NCBI GenBank assembly: GCA_036346275.1
Contig: CM070726.1
Location: forward strand, 26,819,410-26,883,409
Direction: 5' to 3'
DNA: 64,000 bases
Source of the DNA: Otatea glauca
Lineage: Eukaryota > Streptophyta > Magnoliopsida > Poales > Poaceae
Shown in pieces: positions 46,335 through 58,311 of this stretch (within the stretch, counting starts at the first letter, position 1; every line of letters begins with the position of its first letter). The notes below the pieces were generated by a model that worked only from the letters and a program-made list of their open reading frames with translations, was not told where the DNA came from and ran no database searches. The translations under genes were made by a program, and so were the position numbers.

Positions 46335-47460
46335 TGCAAGGATTTAAATTTCGTATTCGGGTAAAATATCGTCCGGGACCGGAATCCGGAATTTCGGCTA
46401 AATTCGGGTATTTCGAACAAATCTCATTCGAAATTCAAAAACAAAAATTCAAATCCGGTTTGTTTTCTACCGAAAAAACGAAATTCGCCAAGTACACTGA
46501 AATTTCGCCGAATTTTGACTGAACGGAAAATGATCCAAACGATGTCATAAAATTTTGAAATTGTTTCTGGAGGTTCCTGACACATCAATGTTGTTCTCAT
46601 AAAAATTTCAGAACATTATCCCATTTAAGGAATTTTTGAAAATTTAAATATTGCTACTGTCCTGATAAAACACTAACCGATAAGTTTGATCCGAATGAAA
46701 AATGGTACAAACCGCGTTAGAAACTTTTGAAATTTTTTGTGCATGATTATGATACATAATTAATGTTCCCATAAAAGTTTCACATGATGATCAAGCTTCA
46801 TGAATTTTTAAAAATTCGGACAATGCAACTGAAGGCTGACCGACAAATTTCAACCGAAGGAAAAATAGTTCAAACAATTCTAGAAAATTTTGAAAATTTT
46901 TATAGATAGTATTTATTAATCTTTAGTGTTACCGTAAAATTTTCAAATGATGATCAAACATGAAAAAAGTTATAAAATTCTAACACTGTTACTACCTCGT
47001 TTATGCCAATTCTGTTTTTATTTTTAAAAGATAACAAATGAAGTTAAAATATTTTATAAAATTTTCTGTTTGATCCTAGACATCTTAGGATAGTACCATA
47101 AATTTTTCATAGCATTACAAAGCATATTAAATTTTATAAAATTCTAACAGTGTTTCTGTCAAAATTTTAAAATGTCTTAAAAAAAATAAGTTTTTGACAA
47201 ATTATCATCAAAGATCACTTTCTTATAGGTTATTGATGTAATTGAAGTCAAATCCGGCCATAAAATACCAAAATCCAAAAACTTTTCATAAAATTTCGCC
47301 TGGTTTGACCGACATTTCTCTCCGAAAAAAATCAAATTACTATAGTATTTTTAAATTTTTTCTGGCCAGTAGTTTAGGTCTTTAGAGGTCCCGAAAGCTA
47401 AAATTTTAACGAAATTTCGCTGAAATTTGGATCGAGGGTAGCAATCGCCTGAGTCTTCTA
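46335..47460. repeat. AT-rich repeat with gaaatttcg motifs, copy 1
   Basis: It begins gcaaggatttaaatttcg and is rich in aaattttcaaa and ggaatttcggc segments. Its blocks recur in order in 47715-49690, for example the aacaaatga...gttaaaatattt block at about 47034 and 49286. It has no coding capacity. It may be a non-autonomous DNA element, but its ends are not certain. Confidence 0.55.
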
Positions 47461-47714
47461 TAGTCAATGATCAGCGTGTTTTTGTCCTGCTGCGAAATTT
47501 TCCAACCGTCACATCACATTCTGTCTCTTCTGTTGGTTACAGCCGAAACCTGCATTTAATTTTGGTCAACATTGAAAACAACAAAGCGAGAACTCCACGT
47601 ATACGTTACTGTTAACCGTTGGCACATGTGGTCATGTATTTTTTTTTTCCGAGAGAACTGATTACTAGCAGTACTTTAGTAGTACATGCAGCCAATTCCC
47701 CTAAAAAGTACAAG
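47461..47714. other. No recognised feature between the two AT-rich repeats
   Basis: Mixed sequence with a T-run at 47639-47648 and no coding signal. Confidence 0.4.
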
Positions 47715-48415
47715 CAGCGACTCCCAAGCACTGTTTTGGATTTCGGTTTCGGATAAAATACCGTTCATGCCCGGAAAACGAAATTTCGGCGAAATTCGGT
47801 AATTTCGGACAAATCTCGTTCGGAAATTCAAATCCAAATTTTGAATCCGGTTTTTTCTACGGAAATGCCGAATTTCGAGAATTGGCGAGATCTCGCCGAG
47901 AAATGGCGTAAATTTCGCCAGATTGACAAGCCCGAAAATTGGTCCAAAAGATGGAGAAAATTTCGAATTTTTTTGGAGAGTTCTGACGTATTATTAATGT
48001 TGTCATAAAATTTCAGATTTTTTGAATCATGTAAATTTTTTAAAATTGAAACATTGGTACTGTCGTAATGAAACGCCACGCAATTTTGAACTGAATGAAA
48101 ATGGGACAAAGCATGTTATAAATATTTGAAATTTTAATAGCATGATTCGACATGTGAATGATGTTGCCATAAAATTTTCAGTAGTTACTGAAGCTCGAGG
48201 AATTTTTAAAATTGGGGAATTCGTATACGTGCGTGAAGTATAAAATCTCTAAAGATTTTGACCAAAATCAAGATTGAGAGTCACAATTCGAAACAATTAA
48301 TGTATATTGGCATGACAATTATTAAGAATGTAATAAAATCGATACACACAACAAGTCTTCACATATTTGCATATGACAACTAAATGAATGTATGTTTGCA
48401 TCACATACCTATGAG

Positions 48416-48568
48416 TAGTAAAGCGCCCCTGGTGCAAACTCCACCTCCGCGTTGTCGACAATGATCTCGTGATACCTCCTCTCGTGTTGTTGCTTGTATT
48501 CCTCCCAGGTCATGTCTCGTGGTAGCCAGGCAGACTTCCAATGTTGGTAATGAGACTCCCAGGTACCA
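48416..48568 (-). pseudogene. Unrecognised 50-codon coding fragment
   Basis: On the minus strand a clean frame reads WESHYQHWKSAWLPRD, MTWEEYKQQHERRYHEII and VEFAPGALYYS then a stop (cta on the plus strand at about 48417-48419). Composition and lack of internal stops suggest a real exon or transposon fragment. I do not recognise the family. Neighbouring DNA is non-coding. Confidence 0.4.
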
Positions 48569-48623
48569 AGATAATCTTACATTTAAGGAAATGTGACAAT
48601 GTTGTAAGATTTGGCAGCTCGTT

Positions 48624-48650
48624 AGGCCATCTCCAGCAGCGTTCCCTAAA
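48624..48650 (+). other. Possible PIF/Harbinger-type terminus
   Basis: ttaggccatctccagcagcg: a TTA target-like triplet followed by a sequence common at ends of grass PIF/Harbinger elements. I see no partner end nearby. Confidence 0.35.
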
Positions 48651-49072
48651 TCTGGATCCCTACATCCACATATACAGAATTCCCTTATGGCAAAGTTATG
48701 GAGGGGTGTAATTCAGCAGTGTTTTAATTATGTACTAACTTATATGTTATATATGTTGTAATAGGAATCTTTAAATGAAGAAGTTTATGACTCCGTGACC
48801 TACTAATCTTATTGTATATGGAAATCTTATTGTATATTGAAATCTTATTCATATGACCTACATTGATCCTACTTGTGTTTTGAAAAGGTTTTATCAAAAT
48901 ATCACATTTAGGGGGAGTCAAGTTTGCTACATGTGCAAATTTCGTCCTTGTTTCTTCTATATGTTTTCTTGAAAAGGTTCATCGAAAATGTCTTATAACC
49001 AGTTAGAATTAAATTTCTCATAATTCTACGCCGGACCACTTGAATTCTTTGTCCGTAAGTTTTTACTTCTCA

Positions 49073-49238
49073 CGGACTAGTTAGCGATACTAGTCAGTTC
49101 ACGTCGGACTAGTTAGCGATACTAGTCAGTTCACGCCGGACTACTTACAAGTGGTCCGGCGTGAACGAGAGTTCACGCCGGACCACTTGGAAGTGGTCCG
49201 GCGTGAACGAAGTATACGGACCACTTCCAAGTGGTCCG
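49073..49238. repeat. Cluster of direct repeats and tandem palindromes
   Basis: A 32-bp direct repeat (cggactagttagcgatactag...) occurs at 49073 and 49105. It is followed by two 38-bp palindromes (49129-49166 with two arm mismatches; 49171-49208 with one) separated by gaga. A third, with perfect 10-bp arms (cggaccactt / aagtggtccg), is at 49217-49238. A half copy (acgccggaccactt) is at about 49028. Confidence 0.9.
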
Positions 49239-49690
49239 CGTGAATCGATGTTTATCCTATTTCGATTTTTATTTTTAAAACATAACAAATGATGTTAAAA
49301 TATTTTCATAAATTTTATGTATTATCCTACATATCTTATGATAATCCCATAAATTTTTCATAGCATGAAAATGCATTCTCAATTTTTTAAAATTCAGAGA
49401 GTGTTTCTGCCGAAATGCCAAAAAGTCTAAAAATAAACTTTTTCAAACATTATCATTGAAGATCACTTCCGAGAACTTATTGATATAATTCGGTCGATCC
49501 GCCAAAAATTCAAATTCGGTTTAAAATTCCGAAATCTCGCGGTTTTTGCGAAATTCATTAAAAATAAAAATCCGAAATATACTGTAGCAATTTCAAATTT
49601 TTTTCGGATTTTTACATCCGGCCGGTCTATGCAAACTCGCTGGGGTCCGAAATCCGAGATTTCGGCGAGATTTCGCCGAATTTCGGCGGT

Positions 49691-50126
49691 TTTTATAACC
49701 TTGCTCCCAAGTCCCATCTATACGCTCCAATTGACGCCACACCAACATACGTCATGTATGACCCCCTCACTACGCGCAAGAAAACTGATAGTCGGTCTAA
49801 AATAGTTGTCGTTTTAGGTACGACCATAGTTTCTAAAATATAGTTTCAAGCATTAATTTTTATTATAATGTTTTTATAAAATCTAATAAAATTATAATAT
49901 TACAGAAGTAATTTTCGAGACAAATCTATACATATAATTTTTATATATCTAATTTAAATATTTAAAAAGATATTAACGGTTAAAATTTTAAAAGTTTGAC
50001 TATATCAATATCCAAAACAACAACTATTTGTCACCGCAGGGAATAAGAGTTTATTTAGGTTAAAGGAGAAGCACACAAACCATGCACACCACACTTACGC
50101 AACGCATGCACACACCTGCATGGTCA
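49691..50126. other. No recognised feature
   Basis: AT-rich, no coding signal. Confidence 0.4.
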
Positions 50127-52200
50127 CGTAACATCCCAAAAATCATGAAAAATAAAATTCAAGCAAATGAATTGACTTTGGTATTAATTTGAATTTTTTT
50201 AACATTTATGTGGATTTCTGAATTTTTTGCAAATAAGAAAAAAATGCTTTTTTAACAACCTAGTGGTTTATGAATTTTAATCTTCGAATATGAAACATCA
50301 CAATGTCTAAAAATGATTTATATAAATCCTAAATAATCTCCAGAACATATTCAAAAAGTTTTAGAAATTTTTGAATTTATTTATTGCTTCTGGAAAATCA
50401 AAAACTATAAATCCTCAAAAAAACACAGAGGCAATAAAATTTTATGGGAGCAATAGAATTAGCTCAGGATTGTTCATGAAATTTTTTGACACAGTTTGAT
50501 AGCTCAATTAAATTCAAATGTTTTGGCTTCAAAACAAAATTTAAAACAGAACCCAGAAAATACCTAAAATGGAAAGCGTGGCCAAAAATTGTGTTCACAT
50601 AAAGAAGGTGTAAAGCTACGGAATTCGCTTTTCCCAAACATGTCTCTATCTCTTCACTCTTTCTCTCCCACCCTTGCTACCACTAGGCCTGTGTTGGCGT
50701 CAAAAATTAATTTGAAATAGGATTTTTGACAACAGCACATTAGGCGAACACCTGATTCAGAGTGTGCCAGTCGATTTGACCTGGAATCGACAAGATAAAA
50801 ATATGAAATTCACTCAAAACCGATTGTCAAGATCAATCGGCTTAGATTCAATCAGCTTAAAGCCGATTAAATCGAAATAAAAGGGTAAGTCTAATTAGCC
50901 GATTAAGGCTAATCAGAGAATAAAAGCATATCGATTCTGATGAAGGCGACCTCTCTTGAAGGTTTTAGAGGTTTTGATGCTCCTTTGAGCTTTGCTCACT
51001 TGGTTGTGAGGCCTTGTAAACCTTCCTTCCAGAAATGAAAATTCATTCCTCTTAATTCTGAATTTACTTTTTGCATTTACATTATGTCTTTAAATTCTGC
51101 AATTTACTTTCTTGTAATTTACTTTCATACAAGTTTGATTTTCCTCCCCTCCTAAATGCTTTTGGATCTTGTGCCAAGGATGATTGATTGACGGATAAGT
51201 CTTCTTCATACTATACCTCAATCATTTAGGCAAATCTTGTGTTCTTCCTTGCAAGAAACCGAGCTTTTAATCCTGAGAGGATGATTCTTGGAAAATTGGG
51301 TTTTTGGCGTTCTTATCTTGTGTTCTAACTTGTTATGACATGTGGAAAGCTATTTAGCATCATCTTGATCATCAAGAACCCACGAGCTAATTGAGCGCTA
51401 AGTTTTTATTTTTGTACCCGTTCTTGTGCACTCTTCCTCAAATTGAAAAAAGGTCGGAATTTTGACATCGATCCCTACGATTGAAGGTTGGAATAGGTTC
51501 CTGACATCCATAGGAAGGTGTCTACAAAGTTTCACCCAGTTTGGATCAGCCGATCAAAATATTCACCCGATTTTCATTTCGAAGTCGTGCTGATTTTACT
51601 ATTGATGCGATGATTTTACTGTAGCATAGTGTCGCTACAGTACCACCATAGTGTGGGCTACTGTTTGTCCGTCCCTACCAGGTTAGTCTGCGGTAATGCC
51701 GGCCCTTGGCTGAGAAATTCTAATTTTTCGCTATCTCTGGTTTGGTTTGATGACTTGAGGTTGTTGGTTGGACTAGTTTGAGTGAGGAAAAAATTTATTT
51801 TGGGATCATTCACCCCCCTCTGATCTTCATCTCGGTCCTTCACCTTCATTTATGATATTTACATTTGTTATACATTACAAGTCCTACTGAGTACATTTCT
51901 TTATTTGTTGATTTAGTAGGTGAGTAGAACAAGATACCAGAGGACGCACATTATGACGTAGGTTCCAGGGATTATATTGACAAGTTTTTCTAGAGTTTAT
52001 ACCTTGTGAGTTGCCTGAGGGTTTGTGTGGGTATACCATAAGGCTTTTGAATATTTCACTACAGTTTACTCTGAAATGTAAGACTTTATTGTATAATTAG
52101 CTTCCGCTTTAATAAAATTTTGTATGGATGTGCTACTAATGTTGTAAATGTGTATATTAGCCACTAATCATAGGACTAGTACTATATACAAATGAAGTAA
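50127..52200 (+). repeat. Old gypsy-like LTR, interrupted
   Basis: It starts cgtaacatcccaaaaatc, close to the tgtaacatcccaaa start of chromovirus LTRs with the first T changed. The continuation after the inner LTR (from about 51843) has the usual downstream composition of such LTRs, with gctactaatgttgtaaatgtg near 52130. The right end is not determined, and no internal genes adjoin it. Confidence 0.45.
50692..51842 (+). repeat. LTR-like insertion (TGTTGGCGTCAAAA...TCCTTCA)
   Basis: The segment begins tgttggcgtcaaaaatt and ends with attcacccccctctgatctt...tccttca, an arrangement of grass LTRs. It has no genes. Flanking 5-mers (gcctg / ccttc) do not match, so the boundaries may be off by some bases. 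Probably a solo LTR. Confidence 0.5.
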
Positions 52201-54304
52201 ATATATTTTTTTCTTCCATAAAAAAATATCTGATCCATATAAAGAAAGGATAAAGAGAAAGGGGGAAATTTCTTTCTAATCCATACCTTGGAGACTCAAA
52301 AGATGGATATGCAAGGATGATACCTTATATGTGTTCTATATCTCCATGAATATAGAAACTTTTGTTTGCATTGTATTATTTGTCTATGTATCGGAACTAA
52401 TAACATTAGAGATTATGCAGGATTATACACCAAAGATCTGTTTTAGCTCTCTCTTTAGCCCTATTTCTCTTATCCCTAAGAGGCTTTCCTTCACTGCCGG
52501 GTTTCTTCGGAAAACTCTTGTACAGACAGAGGGAGAGTTTGAAAGGAATTCCAACAGTGAAAACATGGAGTTCTGATCCAAATCAAACAAGGCATGCACA
52601 CATATGTCCAGATGCTGGACTTCTGAACCAGACAGAACAAGGAATGCACACATATGCATGTCGGATAGTACTTGAATTTTATACTGAGAGAAAGATCAAC
52701 TACATAATGAAGCTTAGACATGCAAAGGTATATGCTTAATTATATCCTGGTATGCATACTAGCTGGCCTACATTTCTTTAATATATTTAACATATATTAA
52801 TATAATCTAAAATATTAGAATATAATATACAAGAAAGATATATGTCTAATCTAATATACATGCTTGATAGTCTATACAAAATAGAACATAGAGTCTATTA
52901 TGCATGGTTATAGTTCAACAAATTTGTTAAAATAAAAATATAACTTGAAACAGGATACCGCCCGGATGCACGGGTTGAGGACTAATGGACTCTAATTGAG
53001 CCAGGTCGTGAAGTCGCAGACAAATTAAAAGGGCTCCTATTTTGCGTGTGGTGCAGCAAAAGGTAATCCATATTGCCGTCTAAACCCATCACATATATTA
53101 CTTTCTGAATCTTTTGTGGCTCACGTGGTAGGTCAGTACTCTAGTCAGTCGATCTTGGATAAGACGTGTGTGCCTGTTGCTAACTTGATAGCACAGGACA
53201 TGTCTGTTAGCCATGTAGCTGGTCAGTCAATTTGGAGCTTGCCCTACATGCTGGATATGCACAGGATCTCTTGAAAGCTAAGAGCAAGAAGTCCCTGTAC
53301 TAATCCGTGGACGGTACTTATCAATTCCCTCATGCTATAGTTCATCTGAAAAAATCCCTTAAGCTATCCCCGTCAACATATAAGTGGATCAAGTTTTTCG
53401 TATAGTTGTGCCAACATGTTGGGGTTATTTGGTTCGTGTCTTCATGACCCATACAAATCCTATCAACGTGTTTTTAATATTTAGCACTAACGACATTTGG
53501 TCACAGATTTCTTGGCCTAAGTTTCAACCATATAACTTTGGCATCAAAATGTAACAAAGATGCAATAAAAAAAGAACTTTATCAAAGTTTGGTAACTAAC
53601 CAAATAGGTGTGTCAAATTTAGCCAAAGTTACTAGAATGCATGGGCTTAGAACCAATCAACCCAGTGGATTTTACTGGAAAAAACTTTTACGGGATTCCC
53701 TTTTAGGCGTCAATCATGATTCAATTTAACAAGATCAAACTAACAGGGTGGAGGCGGCCATCACATATTAGAACAGGTTATATTTTGAACTCATGTCGAA
53801 AGTCTTAAGGGTTTATTTTCCAATTCAAGCGTAGAGGGCAAGGTGGATTTTCGTGAAAACAGATGGAGTAATCTTAATTTTTTTATTACATATTACTTCC
53901 AACATGCATAAACATAACCAAAACAAATTTGTCAAGCAGCTTTACTTGCTATTAATATGGCTAGATGGACATGACAAAATTCGCTTGGTATACAGCTTAC
54001 AAATGTTACAACATCAACAATTACATCAACTTTGGTAAACACAAAATTATACAAACATACAGTATAACTTTCTTCTAGCCAAGCTTATTAATCCTTGAAA
54101 TAAATATTCCTGAACCATATTCTTCACATTCAGATCAATATAATTTTCTGTTCACCTTGTTTTCCTTAAAAATCATTGTCATGATCACCTAATATGTGCC
54201 TTGTTCAGTAACAAGTCCCTGAAAACCAGCAAATGGTATTAATAGTTAGTACTGTAGCATGCTAAATAGAAATATTTCATATTGTATTCTAGCTTGAAAA
54301 GGTC
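52201..54304. other. Unassigned AT-rich DNA
   Basis: No convincing gene. A two-copy tandem duplication of about 51 bp lies at about 52570-52672 (tctgatccaaatcaaacaagg... / tctgaaccagacagaacaagg..., each with atgcacacatatg). Short open frames (for example 53538-53729) show no recognised motif. Confidence 0.4.
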
Positions 54305-54652
54305 TTCTCTCACAACCAGAATCAATATTTCTCCTGACAGTCAAGGGTATCCTTGACGCCCCAATCACACCATCAAGGAAAAGTAGAATCCCTGAAAGTT
54401 ATCACTTAACCGTCATAGATAATCCGACGATTCCTATCGATTGGAGCATAACAGTGAGGGATTTGGCATCCCTTACATGGGCGTAGTTGTCAGGGATGCA
54501 AAATTGATTTTAGAATAAAATAGTAGTCTCCCCCGGGACCCTCTCCCCACCAACCCTCCAAATCGCTCCTCAACTTCTCCCTTATCCATTGACCTCCTCC
54601 TCTTGCTGCCATGTCTCCAACCTCCACCACCTCTCGCCCTTCAACTCAACTC
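54305..54652. other. Possible transposon end plus short genic-looking stretch
   Basis: At 54330-54520 small inverted motifs (gtcaagggtatccttgac, ggcatccc and cagggatgc) resemble subterminal transposon DNA. From 54540 the sequence is CT-rich and includes an ATG at 54611 followed by SPTSTTSRPSTQ before the next LTR. Similar composition resumes after 56136. I cannot identify a gene. Confidence 0.3.
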
Positions 54653-56135
54653 TGAAGCATCTAGGCCCCAAAATTTCTGTAGTTTCGATAATTAATGATA
54701 ATCAAGCTTTAGTGGACTAACATTTGTTTTGAGAATGTAAAAGGTGATAGGTCCCCATCATGGAATATGTAAAAGTGAATCATGCAGCTCTATTTGAAGA
54801 TAAAATCAAGACAAGGTTTAATTGTATAGCGTTTTTCCGATCTCGGTGTTGGAGAAAGATCGGGTTGATAGAATTAGTTGCCGTACTATCAAGAGGGATT
54901 TGATTGGTGGCTTGAATTCTAAGAAGTGCATTCAAATAGCTCAAAAATTCTTATATCTCATTATGCATTAAGAAACTTCGCCTAAAATCATGTCCTCTAA
55001 GCTGAAGCGGCACTACCGAAAGATTAGAGCGGTACTGCCAGTTTTTGCGACCATACTGCCCACATAACCACGGTAGCTTTTTAACAAAAGGCATGTTGTT
55101 TTGGCTGTTTCCAGAGGCCGACACTACCGGCGCCTTGGTGCGGTACTGCTGGATTGAGCGGTAGTACCGCCCCTTAAGAGTCGGTAGCTATTTCACAGAG
55201 AAGTCGATTTTTACCCTAATTCAAATTGCGGCACTACCGGTATTTCCTAGCGGTAGTGCTGGTCTCGGGGAAAGCGATATAACGGCTACATCCCAGTGCA
55301 TTAAATGCACTGGGTTAACCGTTAGAGCCAAAGTCGGCACTACCGACCCTTATAGGGTAGTGCGGGCCGGTAGTGCCGGTTGAGCCTAATATTTCTGAAA
55401 TATTTACGGTAACAGCTAGTTTGAGTTGGGAGAGGTTATATATCCCTCCCACCTGCATTTAAGCTTGTTGGTGACTCTATTGACTACATTCTATGCCCAA
55501 GCAAAACTCTCCACTCAAAAGTGCATTCAATTCTTGATTTTTAGTTGTTGGAGAGAAATTTGAGTGCATTGCATCATTTGAGCCATTTAAGAGCACTCTA
55601 GAGCCTTAAGCAAACATCAAGTTTATTACTCTTGGAGGTTGCCGCCTCCTAGATGGCTTGGAGGCGTATGGCATCGGTGATCTTCTCAAAGAAGCTTGTG
55701 AGAAGGCCCGGTCGATTGTGAAGGCAAGGAGCTCGCCTAACTGGAGTGCTGAAGAGCTACCACGACTGATCGAGGGAGGCTCAAGCAGGTGGAGCCGGCT
55801 TGAAGTTGTTCAAGTCACCTCAATATGGAGTAGGGGAGACTAGCAAGTCTCCGTGACCATTGGATAAAAATTCTTATCTCTCATTATCTAGTGATTTGCT
55901 TTTATCATTCTTTTGCTTAATTTCATTTCTAGCAAAATTGAGTAGATTATTTGTGTTTAGAATTATTTATTGCTCTACTTGATTTGCTAAGGTGTTTTGG
56001 TGATCTCTAGAGATTATAGTTGTAAATTTCTAATTATTGCTATTATAGCTTAGTGATTTAATTAATTGTAAATTAGAATAAAAAATTTAGAAACCTACTA
56101 TTCACCCCCTCTAGTCGGTTATCCTTGATCCGACA
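54653..56135 (+). repeat. Ty1/copia solo LTR (SIRE/Maximus-like)
   Basis: It starts tgaagcatctaggcccc and ends attcaccccctctagtcggt...gatccgaca, features of grass SIRE/Maximus LTRs. The flanking 5-mers aactc (54648-54652) and acctc (56136-56140) fit a target duplication with one change. No gag-pol adjoins either end. About ten cggcactaccg/gcggtagtaccgc motifs cluster at 55009-55380. A TATA-like ttatatatcc is at 55437. Confidence 0.78.
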
Positions 56136-56261
56136 ACCTCACCTTCTCTAGCCTCGTTATTGACGACTACAATCTATTCTTCCTACCACAAATCTACCAT
56201 AAACCCTGGTGCCACCACTAATGTGGAAAAGGAAATCCGCCACTACAAAAATGTACATCAC

Positions 56262-56600
56262 AATCCGTTTTTTCGCCATCATAGTCGATTTTGATGGCGA
56301 TACAAAGTCATTAGACAGTGCTGAGGAGGCGCTATCACTGTCGATCTTTTCCTGATAGTGCTAAATGGTCATCCCAATCAGTTCTAGCTCAGAACCGATT
56401 GTGATCAGTACTACATAACAATCAATTCTGAGCCAAAACCGATTGTGATGTGTTGAATATGACAATCGGTTCTAGATTGGAACCAATTGTAACATCACAA
56501 TCGGTTCTACCCCATTGGTTCTAGGTTGGAACCAATTATGATGTTCCGCCACATCACAATCGGTTCTAGCTTGGAGCCGATTGTGATGTGGGAGCTTGTG
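56262..56600. repeat. Subterminal repeats of CACTA element C
   Basis: The motif cacaatcggttct and its inverted partner agaaccgattgtgatg (and variants with aatcaattctg or caattgtaac) alternate about ten times. They are shaped like the 44-bp units at 13531-13745 but with different sequence around the cggtt core. Confidence 0.85.
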
Positions 56601-58311
56601 TTTGTTCTTTGTACATCTTCTCAAAAATAGCACAGGTTACACACAGTATGCATATCACATTCACAATATATGTAGAACAAAACACTTTACAATACACATA
56701 TCACATTCGTTCACAATATAGAACACAAACATACTTATTAGTCAGTAGACATATCACATTCACATGATATAATATTGTTTACATATCTCTAAACCTAATG
56801 TCCTCCACTAGAACTTCTCTCCAGTACCACTGGCGTATGTGGTCTCGTAATTTATTGAAATCTTTGTATTGTAAGCTTTTGAGGGGGATATCGATCTTCT
56901 ACAAAATAGAAATGAGTGCACTAATTTATATTTTAAAATTTGTATATAAAAGGCTGAGTGTATTATGCATGTACATATACCTTAGGGAAAAGGTGTGCGT
57001 CGTCGACCAAGATCAGTATGTGATTCATGGCGTAGAAGCCGCACAGGTCGTCGCACCCCTGTTGATGACACTATGAACAAAGAAAATTAAATTAAGAGAC
57101 AAAGAATAGATGTAAAAAATCCTATGCTAGCCACTTGTACCTTTGAAGTGCTTATATTCTACTCCAGCTGGTCGCCTCGTTTGTCATCGTGTCGCCCTCC
57201 TTTAGCAACGTATGACCAGAAAGCCCTATATACATTGGAGAGATACCATTGAGGCAAAAAAAAAGAATGTAGTTAAATACAAAAAGTGTTAGGTTAGAGG
57301 AATGTACTTACTTCTACAAAACATGTTTGATTGCGTAGGCCGTCGGTCTCATCTCGATCGAGTTAAAAGTGTAGACTTTGTTTTCACTCGGAGCAACCAC
57401 GAGTAGAACCCAATGGTTGCTTTTAAATGGTATACAATGCAAGAAAATAAGTTCATATACAGTTTAAATGCGTACAATTAATTGAAGGGTAAAGTAGTAT
57501 TTACTCCTCGTAGTACGAGAATAGAATGAAGTCCTTTTTCACCTTAGCTTGCAATGTTTGATTGATGTAGTTGGTAAGGAACTCCGATTGAAGCCTAGCC
57601 ATGGTGGCAGACACCATCTCGGGTTCGACGAACCTAACTGGGTATTAGCCCATCACGGCTCGCTGCCTCATTATCCTGCAACTAGTGTCAATTGTTAAAA
57701 AACATAATACAAAATCCTATAACAGTCATAGGCTCATGTTGTATGGTGCAATACTCATAGCGTCTAGGATCGTATAGTAGAAATATTGATGGCTTTCAAG
57801 CTGTACAAATGGGACAAATCCTCAAAACTCACTGGGAATGTCCCGTACTCATCGCAGTGGACATGTCTCCCTCGATTCCTCACATTGAAATCGACGTGAT
57901 GCTTGGCCTCATTCGCCTTGTCAATGTACCATCCATGGAGCAAGCGAGTGCACACACCTAGAGCATTCAATTCGTTGCTACGAACAAGAGGCTTTCCATG
58001 TATGTACCCCTTATAATGTCCAAGGAGCTCTCTGGCCTTTGTCAACTTTGCTTTCTGGATAGAAGGAGTCTCCAAGGTCGGGAGAGACTTTCCATGTATT
58101 TGAGGGTGTGTTGTGGCCTCTGTCAAGTTTGCCTTTTGGCAGAAGGATTCTTCGAGGTCTCATGTGGTTCTTTCATCATCATTCTAGTTCTTTTGTGTAC
58201 CAGGTCTACACTCTGTGCAGGAGTCAACTTGGACAGAGGAGTCGTTATGGTGGTGAGAGCAGGAGCAGGTGCGGGTATGATAAGAACCTACAAAGCACAT
58301 GCATATGTAAC

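Larger units (their letters stand above)
47715..49690. repeat. AT-rich repeat with gaaatttcg motifs, copy 2, with an insert
   Basis: It starts near ttttggatttcggtttcgga and ends with gagatttcggcgagatttcgccgaatttcggcgg then ttataaccttgc. Read inversely, that end resembles the gcaagg start of copy 1, suggesting a terminal inverted repeat. Relative to copy 1 about 1 kb (roughly 48215-49250) is inserted; it has different character and includes the palindrome cluster. Confidence 0.55.

Noticed and set aside
52331..52739. Frames near the 51-bp duplication as a small gene
   Set aside because: No motif, both strands open over the duplication, no exon signals.
55658..55843. 61-codon frame inside the copia LTR
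   Set aside because: LTR of a solo element, no motif, and such short frames are common in these LTRs.
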